Shown here: in pieces, positions 26,328 through 39,600 of the stretch
How the letters are laid out: each line of letters starts with the position of its first letter
Position numbering within the stretch: position 1 is the stretch's first letter
Made by a program: the position numbers and the translations under genes
The notes under the pieces: generated by a model
What the model saw: only the letters and a program-made list of their open reading frames with translations
What the model was told of the DNA's origin: nothing
The model's database searches: none
Assembly: GCA_964057225.1 (NCBI GenBank)
Contig: OZ059898.1
Location: 19,135,267-19,199,266 of the forward strand
DNA length: 64,000 nucleotides
Direction: 5' to 3'
Source of the DNA: Auanema rhodensis
Lineage: Eukaryota > Nematoda > Chromadorea > Rhabditida > Rhabditidae

Positions 26328-26677
26328 CGTCTTTGCCTTGAAAACAGGAATCTAAAAACATTTACTTTTTCCTAATTATTCTGAAATTTTTCGAAAAAAT
26401 TTTTGTCAAAATGTTTTTGGAAGCAATGTTGAGTGTACATGGAAACTCAACATACACTAATGCACAATTTTTCAAACGATCATAACTAATTTTTGTATTA
26501 AGCGTTTCTCAATGTAGTATAGTGCATTCGATGCGGATTTTTAAGCTGCGTCGATCTGTGTTATCAGATTCGCGCTAGCTTAAAAATGCACCGAGATATC
26601 AACTGATATAAGTTCACACTTATATCCTCGATTTTCACCCTGAAGAATTAATTTTTTCGTTGAATAACATTGTCCAT
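26328..26677 (+). repeat. Type X monomer, copy 2 (350 bp)
   Basis: The copy has the X markers (AAAACAGG, TTTTTCCTAATTATTC with 1-bp deletion, TGCACAATTT) plus GATTCGCGC near 26569, shared with the other three later X copies. It is the third member of the first F-F-X-Y unit. Confidence 0.9.
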
Positions 26678-27730
26678 CGTCTTTGCCTTGAAAAAAGGAA
26701 TCTAAAAACATTTACTTTTTGCTAAATTATTCTGAAATTTTTCGAAAAAATTTTTGTCAAAATGTTTTTGGAAGCAATGTTGAGTGTACATGGAAACTCA
26801 ACATACACTAATGCATCATTTTTCAAACGATCATAACTAATTTTTGTATTAAGCGTTTCTCAATGTAGTATAGTGCATTCGATGCGGATTTTTAAGCTGC
26901 GTCGATCTGTGTTATCAGATTTGCGCTAGCTTAAAAATGCACCGAGATATCAACTGATATAAGTTCACACTTATATCCTTGATTTTCACCCTGAAGAATT
27001 AATTTTTTCGTTGAATAACATTGTCCATCGTCTTTGCCTTGAAAAACGAAATCTGAAAACATCTACTTTTTGCTAAATTATTTTGAAATTTTTCGAAAAA
27101 ATTTTTGTCAAAATGTTTTTGGAAGCAATGTTGAGTGTACATGGAAACTCAACATACACTAATGCATCATTTTTCAAACGTTCATAACTAATTTTTGTAT
27201 TCAGCGTTTCTCAATGTAGTATAGTGCATTTGATGCGGATTTTTAAGCTGCGTCGATCTGTGTTATCAGATTTGCGCTAGTTTAAAAATGCACCGAGATA
27301 TCAACTGATATAAGTTCACACTTATATCCTCGATTTTCACCCTGAAGAATTAATTTTTTCGTTGAATAACATTGTCCATCGTCTTTGCCTTGAAAAACGA
27401 AATCTGAAAACATCTACTTTTTGCTAAATTATTTTGAAATTTTTCGAAAAAATTTTTGTCAAAATGTTTTTGGAAGCAATGTTGAGTGTACATGGAAACT
27501 CAACATACACTAATGCATCATTTTTCAAACGTTCATAACTAATTTTTGTATTCAGCGTTTCTCAATGTAGTATAGTGCATTTGATGCGGATTTTTAAGCT
27601 GCGTCGATCTGTGTTATCAGATTTGCGCTAGTTTAAAAATGCACCGAGATATCAACTGATATAAGTTCACACTTATATCCTCGATTTTCACCCTGAAGAA
27701 TTAATTTTTTCGTTGAATAACATTGTCCAT

Positions 27731-28080
27731 CGTCTTTGCCTTGAAAACAGGAATCTAAAAACATTTACTTTTTCCTAATTATTCTGAAATTTTTCGAAAA
27801 AATTTTTGTCAAAATGTTTTTGGAAGCAATGTTGAGTGTACATGGAAACTCAACATACACTAATGCACAATTTTTCAAACGATCATAACTAATTTTTGTA
27901 TTAAGCGTTTCTCAATGTAGTATAGTGCATTCGATGCGGATTTTTAAGCTGCGTCGATCTGTGTTATCAGATTCGCGCTAGCTTAAAAATGCACCGAGAT
28001 ATCAACTGATATAAGTTCACACTTATATCCTCGATTTTCACCCTGAAGAATTAATTTTTTCGTTGAATAACATTGTCCAT
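27731..28080 (+). repeat. Type X monomer, copy 3 (350 bp)
   Basis: It lies 1403 bp after copy 2 and has the same markers including GATTCGCGC. It is both the X of the second F-F-X-Y unit and the first monomer of the X-Y-Z-W block, so it joins the two higher-order families. Confidence 0.9.
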
Positions 28081-30186
28081 CGTCTTTGCCTTGAAAAAAG
28101 GAATCTAAAAACATTTACTTTTTGCTAAATTATTCTGAAATTTTTCGAAAAAATTTTTGTCAAAATGTTTTTGGAAGCAATGTTGAGTGTACATGGAAAC
28201 TCAACATACACTAATGCATCATTTTTCAAACGATCATAACTAATTTTTGTATTAAGCGTTTCTCAATGTAGTATAGTGCATTCGATGCGGATTTTTAAGC
28301 TGCGTCGATCTGTGTTATCAGATTTGCGCTAGCTTAAAAATGCACCGAGATATCAACTGATATAAGTTCACACTTATATCCTCGATTTTCACCCTGAAGA
28401 ATTAATTTTTTCGTTGAATAACATTGTCCATCGTCTTTGCCTTGAAAAAAGGAATCTAAAAACATCTACTTTTTGCTAAATTATTTTGAAATTTTTTGAA
28501 AAAATTTTTGTCAAAATGTTTTTGGAAGCAATGTTGAGTGAACATGGAAACTCGACATACACTAATGCATCATTTTTCAAACAATCATAACTAGTTTTTG
28601 TATTAAGCGTTTCTCAATGTAGTATAGTGCATTCGATGCGGATTTTTAAGCTGCGTCGATCTGTGTTATCAGATTTGCGCTAGCTTAAAAATGCACCGAG
28701 ATATCAACTGATATAAGTTCACACTTATATCCTCGATTTTCACCCTGAAGAATTAATTTTTTTGTGGAATAACATTGTCCATCGTCTTTGCCTTGAAAAA
28801 CGAAATCTGAAAACATCTACTTTTTGCTAAATTATTTTGAAATTTTTCGAAAAAATTTTTGTCAAAATGTTTTTGGAAGCAATGTTGAGTGAACATGGAA
28901 ACTCGACATACACTAATGCATCATTTTTCAAACAATCATAACTAATTTTTGTATTAAGCGTTTCTCAATGTAGTATAGTGCATTTGATGCGGATTTTTAA
29001 GCTGCGTCGATCTGTGTTATCAGATTTGCGCTAGTTTAAAAATGCACCGAGATATCAACTGATATAAGTTCACACTTATATCCTCGATTTTCACCCTGAA
29101 GAATTAATTTTTTCGTTGAATAACATTGTCCATCGTCTTTGCCTTGAAAAAAGGAATCTGAAAACATCTACTTTTTGCTAAATTATTTTGAAATTTTTCG
29201 AAAAAATTTTTGTCAAAATGTTTTTGGAAGCAATGTTGAGTGTACATGGAAACTCAACATACACTAATGCATCATTTTTCAAACGATCATAACTAATTTT
29301 TGTATTAAGCGTTTCTCAATGTAGTATAGTGCATTCGATGCGGATTTTTAAGCTGCGTCGATCTGTGTTATCAGATTTGCGCTAGCTTAAAAATGCACCG
29401 AGATATCAACTGATATAAGTTCACACTTATATCCTCGATTTTCACCCTGAAGAATTAATTTTTTCGTTGAATAACATTGTCCATCGTCTTTGCCTTGAAA
29501 AAAGGAATCTAAAAACATCTACTTTTTGCTAAATTATTCTGAAATTTTTTGAAAAAATTTTTGTCAAAATGTTTTTGGAAGCAATGTTGAGTGTACATGG
29601 AAACTCAACATACACTAATGCATCATTTTTCAAACGATCATAACTAATTTTTGTATTAAGCGTTTCTCAATGTAGTATAGTGCATTCGATGCGGATTTTT
29701 AAGCTGCGTCGATCTGTGTTATCAGATTTGCGCTAGCTTAAAAATGCACCGAGATATCAACTGATATAAGTTCACACTTATATCCTCGATTTTCACCCTG
29801 AAGAATTAATTTTTTCGTTGAATAACATTGTCCATCGTCTTTGCCTTGAAAAAAGGAATCTAAAAACATTTACTTTTTGCTAAATTATTCTGAAATTTTT
29901 CGAAAAAATTTTTGTCAAAATGTTTTTGGAAGCAATGTTGAGTGTACATGGAAACTCAACATACACTAATGCATCATTTTTCAAATGTTCATAACTAATT
30001 TTTGTATTCAGCGTTTCTCAATGTAGTATAGTGCATTTGATGCGGATTTTTAAGCTGCGTCGATCTGTGTTATCAGATTTGCGCTAGTTTAAAAATGCAC
30101 CGAGATATCAACTGATATAAGTTCACACTTATATCCTCGATTTTCACCCTGAAGAATTAATTTTTTCGTTGAATAACATTGTCCAT

Positions 30187-30536
30187 CGTCTTTGCCTTGA
30201 AAACAGGAATCTAAAAACATTTACTTTTTCCTAATTATTCTGAAATTTTTCGAAAAAATTTTTGTCAAAATGTTTTTGGAAGCAATGTTGAGTGTACATG
30301 GAAACTCAACATACACTAATGCACAATTTTTCAAACGATCATAACTAATTTTTGTATTAAGCGTTTCTCAATGTAGTATAGTGCATTCGATGCGGATTTT
30401 TAAGCTGCGTCGATCTGTGTTATCAGATTCGCGCTAGCTTAAAAATGCACCGAGATATCAACTGATATAAGTTCACACTTATATCCTCGATTTTCACCCT
30501 GAAGAATTAATTTTTTCGTTGAATAACATTGTCCAT
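30187..30536 (+). repeat. Type X monomer, copy 4 (350 bp)
   Basis: It lies 2456 bp after copy 3 (7 monomers less 1 bp) and has the same X markers with GATTCGCGC. It opens the second X-Y-Z-W block. Confidence 0.9.
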
Positions 30537-31589
30537 CGTCTTTGCCTTGAAAAAAGGAATCTAAAAACATTTACTTTTTGCTAAATTATTCTGAAATTTT
30601 TCGAAAAAATTTTTGTCAAAATGTTTTTGGAAGCAATGTTGAGTGTACATGGAAACTCAACATACACTAATGCATCATTTTTCAAACGATCATAACTAAT
30701 TTTTGTATTAAGCGTTTCTCAATGTAGTATAGTGCATTCGATGCGGATTTTTAAGCTGCGTCGATCTGTGTTATCAGATTTGCGCTAGCTTAAAAATGCA
30801 CCGAGATATCAACTGATATAAGTTCACACTTATATCCTCGATTTTCACCCTGAAGAATTAATTTTTTCGTTGAATAACATTGTCCATCGTCTTTGCCTTG
30901 AAAAAAGGAATCTAAAAACATCTACTTTTTGCTAAATTATTTTGAAATTTTTTGAAAAAATTTTTGTCAAAATGTTTTTGGAAGCAATGTTGAGTGAACA
31001 TGGAAACTCGACATACACTAATGCATCATTTTTCAAACAATCATAACTAGTTTTTGTATTAAGCGTTTCTCAATGTAGTATAGTGCATTCGATGCGGATT
31101 TTTAAGCTGCGTCGATCTGTGTTATCAGATTTGCGCTAGCTTAAAAATGCACCGAGATATCAACTGATATAAGTTCACACTTATATCCTCGATTTTCACC
31201 CTGAAGAATTAATTTTTTTGTGGAATAACATTGTCCATCGTCTTTGCCTTGAAAAACGAAATCTGAAAACATCTACTTTTTGCTAAATTATTTTGAAATT
31301 TTTCGAAAAAATTTTTGTCAAAATGTTTTTGGAAGCAATGTTGAGTGAACATGGAAACTCGACATACACTAATGCATCATTTTTCAAACAATCATAACTA
31401 ATTTTTGTATTAAGCGTTTCTCAATGTAGTATAGTGCATTTGATGCGGATTTTTAAGCTGCGTCGATCTGTGTTATCAGATTTGCGCTAGTTTAAAAATG
31501 CACCGAGATATCAACTGATATAAGTTCACACTTATATCCTCGATTTTCACCCTGAAGAATTAATTTTTTCGTTGAATAACATTGTCCAT

Positions 31590-31939
31590 CGTCTTTGCCT
31601 TGAAAACAGGAATCTAAAAACATTTACTTTTTCCTAATTATTCTGAAATTTTTCGAAAAAATTTTTGTCAAAATGTTTTTGGAAGCAATGTTGAGTGTAC
31701 ATGGAAACTCAACATACACTAATGCACAATTTTTCAAACGATCATAACTAATTTTTGTATTAAGCGTTTCTCAATGTAGTATAGTGCATTCGATGCGGAT
31801 TTTTAAGCTGCGTCGATCTGTGTTATCAGATTCGCGCTAGCTTAAAAATGCACCGAGATATCAACTGATATAAGTTCACACTTATATCCTCGATTTTCAC
31901 CCTGAAGAATTAATTTTTTCGTTGAATAACATTGTCCAT
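31590..31939 (+). repeat. Type X monomer, copy 5 (350 bp)
   Basis: It lies 1403 bp after copy 4 and has the same markers. It opens the third X-Y-Z-W block and is the last X copy in the window; a trace of the type (GATTCGCGC alone) survives in the monomer at 42119. Confidence 0.9.
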
Positions 31940-33694
31940 CGTCTTTGCCTTGAAAAAAGGAATCTAAAAACATTTACTTTTTGCTAAATTATTCTGAAAT
32001 TTTTCGAAAAAATTTTTGTCAAAATGTTTTTGGAAGCAATGTTGAGTGTACATGGAAACTCAACATACACTAATGCATCATTTTTCAAACGATCATAACT
32101 AATTTTTGTATTAAGCGTTTCTCAATGTAGTATAGTGCATTCGATGCGGATTTTTAAGCTGCGTCGATCTGTGTTATCAGATTTGCGCTAGCTTAAAAAT
32201 GCACCGAGATATCAACTGATATAAGTTCACACTTATATCCTCGATTTTCACCCTGAAGAATTAATTTTTTCGTTGAATAACATTGTCCATCGTCTTTGCC
32301 TTGAAAAAAGGAATCTAAAAACATCTACTTTTTGCTAAATTATTTTGAAATTTTTTGAAAAAATTTTTGTCAAAATGTTTTTGGAAGCAATGTTGAGTGA
32401 ACATGGAAACTCGACATACACTAATGCATCATTTTTCAAACAATCATAACTAGTTTTTGTATTAAGCGTTTCTCAATGTAGTATAGTGCATTCGATGCGG
32501 ATTTTTAAGCTGCGTCGATCTGTGTTATCAGATTTGCGCTAGCTTAAAAATGCACCGAGATATCAACTGATATAAGTTCACACTTATATCCTCGATTTTC
32601 ACCCTGAAGAATTAATTTTTTTGTGGAATAACATTGTCCATCGTCTTTGCCTTGAAAAACGAAATCTGAAAACATCTACTTTTTGCTAAATTATTTTGAA
32701 ATTTTTCGAAAAAATTTTTGTCAAAATGTTTTTGGAAGCAATGTTGAGTGAACATGGAAACTCGACATACACTAATGCATCATTTTTCAAACAATCATAA
32801 CTAATTTTTGTATTAAGCGTTTCTCAATGTAGTATAGTGCATTTGATGCGGATTTTTAAGCTGCGTCGATCTGTGTTATCAGATTTGCGCTAGTTTAAAA
32901 ATGCACCGAGATATCAACTGATATAAGTTCACACTTATATCCTCGATTTTCACCCTGAAGAATTAATTTTTTCGTTGAATAACATTGTCCATCGTCTTTG
33001 CCTTGAAAAAAGGAATCTGAAAACATCTACTTTTTGCTAAATTATTTTGAAATTTTTCGAAAAAATTTTTGTCAAAATGTTTTTGGAAGCAATGTTGAGT
33101 GTACATGGAAACTCAACATACACTAATGCATCATTTTTCAAACGATCATAACTAATTTTTGTATTAAGCGTTTCTCAATGTAGTATAGTGCATTCGATGC
33201 GGATTTTTAAGCTGCGTCGATCTGTGTTATCAGATTTGCGCTAGCTTAAAAATGCACCGAGATATCAACTGATATAAGTTCACACTTATATCCTCGATTT
33301 TCACCCTGAAGAATTAATTTTTTCGTTGAATAACATTGTCCATCGTCTTTGCCTTGAAAAAAGGAATCTAAAAACATCTACTTTTTGCTAAATTATTCTG
33401 AAATTTTTTGAAAAAATTTTTGTCAAAATGTTTTTGGAAGCAATGTTGAGTGTACATGGAAACTCAACATACACTAATGCATCATTTTTCAAACGATCAT
33501 AACTAATTTTTGTATTAAGCGTTTCTCAATGTAGTATAGTGCATTCGATGCGGATTTTTAAGCTGCGTCGATCTGTGTTATCAGATTTGCGCTAGCTTAA
33601 AAATGCACCGAGATATCAACTGATATAAGTTCACACTTATATCCTCGATTTTCACCCTGAAGAATTAATTTTTTCGTTGAATAACATTGTCCAT

Positions 33695-36600
33695 CGTCTT
33701 TGCCTTGAAAAACGAAATCTGAAAACATCTACTTTTTGCTAAATTATTCTGAAATTTTTCGAAAAAATTTTTGTCAAAATGTTTTTGGAAGCAATGTTGA
33801 GTGTACATGGAAACTCAACATACACTAATGCATCATTTTTCAAACGATCATAACTAATTTTTGTATTAAGCGTTTCTCAATGTAGTATAGTGCATTCGAT
33901 GCGGATTTTTAAGCTGCGTCGATCTGTGTTATCAGATTTGCGCTAGCTTAAAAATGCACCGAGATATCAACTGATATAAGTTCACACTTATATCCTCGAT
34001 TTTCACCCTGAAGAATTAATTTTTTCGTTGAATAACATTGTCCATCGTCTTTGCCTTGAAAAAAGGAATCTGAAAACATCTACTTTTTGCTAAATTATTT
34101 TGAAATTTTTCGAAAAAATTTTTGTCAAAATGTTTTTGGAAGCAATGTTGAGTGTACATGGAAACTCAACATACACTAATGCATCATTTTTCAAACGATC
34201 ATAACTAATTTTTGTATTAAGCGTTTCTCAATGTAGTATAGTGCATTCGATGCGGATTTTTAAGCTGCGTCGATCTGTGTTATCAGATTTGCGCTAGCTT
34301 AAAAATGCACCGAGATATCAACTGATATAAGTTCACACTTATATCCTCGATTTTCACCCTGAAGAATTAATTTTTTCGTTGAATAACATTGTCCATCGTC
34401 TTTGCCTTGAAAAAAGGAATCTAAAAACATCTACTTTTTGCTAAATTATTCTGAAATTTTTTGAAAAAATTTTTGTCAAAATGTTTTTGGAAGCAATGTT
34501 GAGTGTACATGGAAACTCAACATACACTAATGCATCATTTTTCAAACGATCATAACTAATTTTTGTATTAAGCGTTTCTCAATGTAGTATAGTGCATTCG
34601 ATGCGGATTTTTAAGCTGCGTCGATCTGTGTTATCAGATTTGCGCTAGCTTAAAAATGCACCGAGATATCAACTGATATAAGTTCACACTTATATCCTCG
34701 ATTTTCACCCTGAAGAATTAATTTTTTCGTTGAATAACATTGTCCATCGTCTTTGCCTTGAAAAAAGGAATCTAAAAACATCTACTTTTTGCTAAATTAT
34801 TCTGAAATTTTTCGAAAAAATTTTTGTCAAAATGTTTTTGGAAGCAATGTTGAGTGAACATGGAAACTCGACATACACTAATGCATCATTTTTCAAACAA
34901 TCATAACTAGTTTTTGTATTAAGCGTTTCTCAATGTAGTATAGTGCATTCGATGCGGATTTTTAAGCTGCGTCGATCTGTGTTATCAGATTTGCGCTAGC
35001 TTAAAAATGCACTGAGATATCAACTGATATAAGTTCACACTTATATCCTCGATTTTCACCCTGAAGAATTAATTTTTTCGTTGAATAACATTGTCCATCG
35101 TCTTTGCCTTGAAAAACGAAATCTGAAAACATCTACTTTTTGCTAAATTATTCTGAAATTTTTCGAAAAAATTTTTGTCAAAATGTTTTTGGAAGCAATG
35201 TTGAGTGTACATGGAAACTCAACATACACTAATGCATCATTTTTCAAACGATCATAACTAATTTTTGTATTAAGCGTTTCTCAATGTAGTATAGTGCATT
35301 CGATGCGGATTTTTAAGCTGCGTCGATCTGTGTTATCAGATTTGCGCTAGCTTAAAAATGCACCGAGATATCAACTGATATAAGTTCACACTTATATCCT
35401 CGATTTTCACCCTGAAGAATTAATTTTTTCGTTGAATAACATTGTCCATCGTCTTTGCCTTGAAAAAAGGAATCTAAAAACATCTACTTTTTGCTAAATT
35501 ATTCTGAAATTTTTTGAAAAAATTTTTGTCAAAATGTTTTTGGAAGCAATGTTGAGTGTACATGGAAACTCAACATACACTAATGCATCATTTTTCAAAC
35601 GATCATAACTAATTTTTGTATTAAGCGTTTCTCAATGTAATATAGTGCATTCGATGCGGATTTTTAAGCTGCGTCGATCTGTGTTATCAGATTTGCGCTA
35701 GCTTAAAAATGCACCGAGATATCAACTGATATAAGTTCACACTTATATCCTCGATTTTCACCCTGAAGAATTAATTTTTTCGTTGAATAACATTGTCCAT
35801 CGTCTTTGCCTTGAAAAACGAAATCTGAAAACATCTACTTTTTGCTAAATTATTCTGAAATTTTTCGAAAAAATTTTTGTCAAAATGTTTTTGGAAGCAA
35901 TGTTGAGTGTACATGGAAACTCAACATACACTAATGCATCATTTTTCAAACGATCATAACTAATTTTTGTATTAAGCGTTTCTCAATGTAGTATAGTGCA
36001 TTCGATGCGGATTTTTAAGCTGCGTCGATCTGTGTTATCAGATTTGCGCTAGCTTAAAAATGCACCGAGATATCAACTGATATAAGTTCACACTTATATC
36101 CTCGATTTTCACCCTGAAGAATTAATTTTTTCGTTGAATAACATTGTCCATCGTCTTTGCCTTGAAAAAAGGAATCTAAAAACATCTACTTTTTGCTAAA
36201 TTATTCTGAAATTTTTCGAAAAAATTTTTGTCAAAATGTTTTTGGAAGCAATGTTGAGTGAACATGGAAACTCGACATACACTAATGCATCATTTTTCAA
36301 ACAATCATAACTAGTTTTTGTATTAAGCGTTTCTCAATGTAGTATAGTGCATTCGATGCGGATTTTTAAGCTGCGTCGATCTGTGTTATCAGATTTGCGC
36401 TAGCTTAAAAATGCACTGAGATATCAACTGATATAAGTTCACACTTATATCCTCGATTTTCACCCTGAAGAATTAATTTTTTCGTTGAATAACATTGTCC
36501 ATCGTCTTTGCCTTGAAAAACGAAATCTGAAAACATCTACTTTTTGCTAAATTATTCTGAAATTTTTCGAAAAAATTTTTGTCAAAATGTTTTTGGAAGC

Positions 36601-39600
36601 AATGTTGAGTGTACATGGAAACTCAACATACACTAATGCATCATTTTTCAAACGATCATAACTAATTTTTGTATTAAGCGTTTCTCAATGTAGTATAGTG
36701 CATTCGATGCGGATTTTTAAGCTGCGTCGATCTGTGTTATCAGATTTGCGCTAGCTTAAAAATGCACCGAGATATCAACTGATATAAGTTCACACTTATA
36801 TCCTCGATTTTCACCCTGAAGAATTAATTTTTTCGTTGAATAACATTGTCCATCGTCTTTGCCTTGAAAAAAGGAATCTAAAAACATCTACTTTTTGCTA
36901 AATTATTTTGAAATTTTTCGAAAAAATTTTTGTCAAAATGTTTTTGGAAGCAATGTTGAGTGAACATGGAAACTCGACATACACTAATGCATCATTTTTC
37001 AAACAATCATAACTAGTTTTTGTATTAAGCGTTTCTCAATGTAGTATAGTGCATTCGATGCGGATTTTTAAGCTGCGTCGATCTGTGTTATCAGATTTGC
37101 GCTAGCTGAAAAATGCACCGAGATATCAACTGATATAAGTTCACACTTATATCCTCGATTTTCACCCTGAAGAATTAATTTTTTCGTTGAATAACATTGT
37201 CCATCGTCTTTGCCTTGAAAAACGAAATCTGAAAACATCTACTTTTTGCTAAATTATTTTGAAATTTTTCGAAAAAATTTTTGTCAAAATGTTTTTGGAA
37301 GCAATGTTGAGTGAACATGGAAACTCGACATACACTAATGCATCATTTTTCAAACAATCATAACTAATTTTTGTATTAAGCGTTTCTCAATGTAGTATAG
37401 TGCATTCGATGCGGATTTTTAAGCTGCGTCGATCTGTGTTATCAGATTTGCGCTAGCTTAAAAATGCACCGAGATATCAACTGATATAAGTTCACACTTA
37501 TATCCTCGATTTTCACCCTGAAGAATTAATTTTTTCGTTGAATAACATTGTCCATCGTCTTTGCCTTGGAAAAAGGAATCTAAAAACATCTACTTTTTGC
37601 TAAATTATTCTGAAATTTTTCGAAAAAATTTTTGTCAAAATGTTTTTGGAAGCAATGTTGAGTGTACATGGAAACTCAACATACACTAATGCATCATTTT
37701 TCAAACGATCATAACTAATTTTTGTATTAAGCGTTTCTCAATGTAGTATAGTGCATTCGATGCGGATTTTTAAGCTGCGTCGATCTGTGTTATCAGATTT
37801 GCGCTAGCTTAAAAATGCACCGAGATATCAACTGATATAAGTTCACACTTATATCCTCGATTTTCACCCTGAAGAATTAATTTTTTCGTTGAATAACATT
37901 GTCCATCGTCTTTGCCTTGAAAAACGAAATCTGAAAACATCTACTTTTTGCTAAATTATTCTGAAATTTTTCGAAAAAATTTTTGTCAAAATGTTTTTGG
38001 AAGCAATGTTGAGTGTACATGGAAACTCAACATACACTAATGCATCATTTTTCAAACGATCATAACTAATTTTTGTATTAAGCGTTTCTCAATGTAGTAT
38101 AGTGCATTCGATGCGGATTTTTAAGCTGCGTCGATCTGTGTTATCAGATTTGCGCTAGCTTAAAAATGCACCGAGATATCAACTGATATAAGTTCACACT
38201 TATATCCTCGATTTTCACCCTGAAGAATTAATTTTTTCGTTGAATAACATTGTCCATCGTCTTTGCCTTGAAAAAAGGAATCTGAAAACATCTACTTTTT
38301 GCTAAATTATTTTGAAATTTTTCGAAAAAATTTTTGTCAAAATGTTTTTGGAAGCAATGTTGAGTGTACATGGAAACTCAACATACACTAATGCATCATT
38401 TTTCAAACGATCATAACTAATTTTTGTATTAAGCGTTTCTCAATGTAGTATAGTGCATTCGATGCGGATTTTTAAGCTGCGTCGATCTGTGTTATCAGAT
38501 TTGCGCTAGCTTAAAAATGCACCGAGATATCAACTGATATAAGTTCACACTTATATCCTCGATTTTCACCCTGAAGAATTAATTTTTTCGTTGAATAACA
38601 TTGTCCATCGTCTTTGCCTTGAAAAAAGGAATCTAAAAACATCTACTTTTTGCTAAATTATTCTGAAATTTTTTGAAAAAATTTTTGTCAAAATGTTTTT
38701 GGAAGCAATGTTGAGTGTACATGGAAACTCAACATACACTAATGCATCATTTTTCAAACGATCATAACTAATTTTTGTATTAAGCGTTTCTCAATGTAGT
38801 ATAGTGCATTCGATGCGGATTTTTAAGCTGCGTCGATCTGTGTTATCAGATTTGCGCTAGCTTAAAAATGCACCGAGATATCAACTGATATAAGTTCACA
38901 CTTATATCCTCGATTTTCACCCTGAAGAATTAATTTTTTCGTTGAATAACATTGTCCATCGTCTTTGCCTTGAAAAACGAAATCTGAAAACATCTACTTT
39001 TTGCTAAATTATTCTGAAATTTTTCGAAAAAATTTTTGTCAAAATGTTTTTGGAAGCAATGTTGAGTGTACATGGAAACTCAACATACACTAATGCATCA
39101 TTTTTCAAACGATCATAACTAATTTTTGTATTAAGCGTTTCTCAATGTAGTATAGTGCATTCGATGCGGATTTTTAAGCTGCGTCGATCTGTGTTATCAG
39201 ATTTGCGCTAGCTTAAAAATGCACCGAGATATCAACTGATATAAGTTCACACTTATATCCTCGATTTTCACCCTGAAGAATTAATTTTTTCGTTGAATAA
39301 CATTGTCCATCGTCTTTGCCTTGAAAAAAGGAATCTAAAAACATCTACTTTTTGCTAAATTATTCTGAAATTTTTCGAAAAAATTTTTGTCAAAATGTTT
39401 TTGGAAGCAATGTTGAGTGAACATGGAAACTCGACATACACTAATGCATCATTTTTCAAACAATCATAACTAGTTTTTGTATTAAGCGTTTCTCAATGTA
39501 GTATAGTGCATTCGATGCGGATTTTTAAGCTGCGTCGATCTGTGTTATCAGATTTGCGCTAGCTTAAAAATGCACTGAGATATCAACTGATATAAGTTCA

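Larger units (their letters stand above)
27731..32992 (+). repeat. X-Y-Z-W higher-order repeat, three 1403-bp units
   Basis: Units lie at 27731-29133, 30187-31589 and 31590-32992, with three other monomers between the first and second. The marker TTTTTTTGTGGAATAAC, at the junction of Z and W, is found at 28764, 31220 and 32623 (the GTGG), spaced 2456 and 1403 bp, and nowhere else. Z has ATTTTTTGAAAAAA, GTGAACAT, ACTCGACAT and CATAACTAG; W has the F-type left end with GTGAACAT. The two monomers after the third unit match those after the first, so the duplicated segment extends to about 33.69 kb at an offset of 3859 bp. Confidence 0.88.
22819..33694 (+). repeat. Array segment C: 4-monomer higher-order repeats around monomer types F and X
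   Basis: Two new types dominate. Type F has GAAAAACGAAATCTGAAAAC, AAACGTTCAT, GTATTCAGCG, CATTTGATG and GCTAGTTTAA. Type X is a 350-bp copy described separately. The order F-F-X-Y is repeated in tandem at 25626-27028 and 27029-28431 (1403 bp each). From 27731 a related block X-Y-Z-W appears, with Z and W carrying GTGAACAT/ACTCGACAT. From 28.5 kb these GTGAACAT alleles occur to the right edge but never to the left. Confidence 0.85.
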
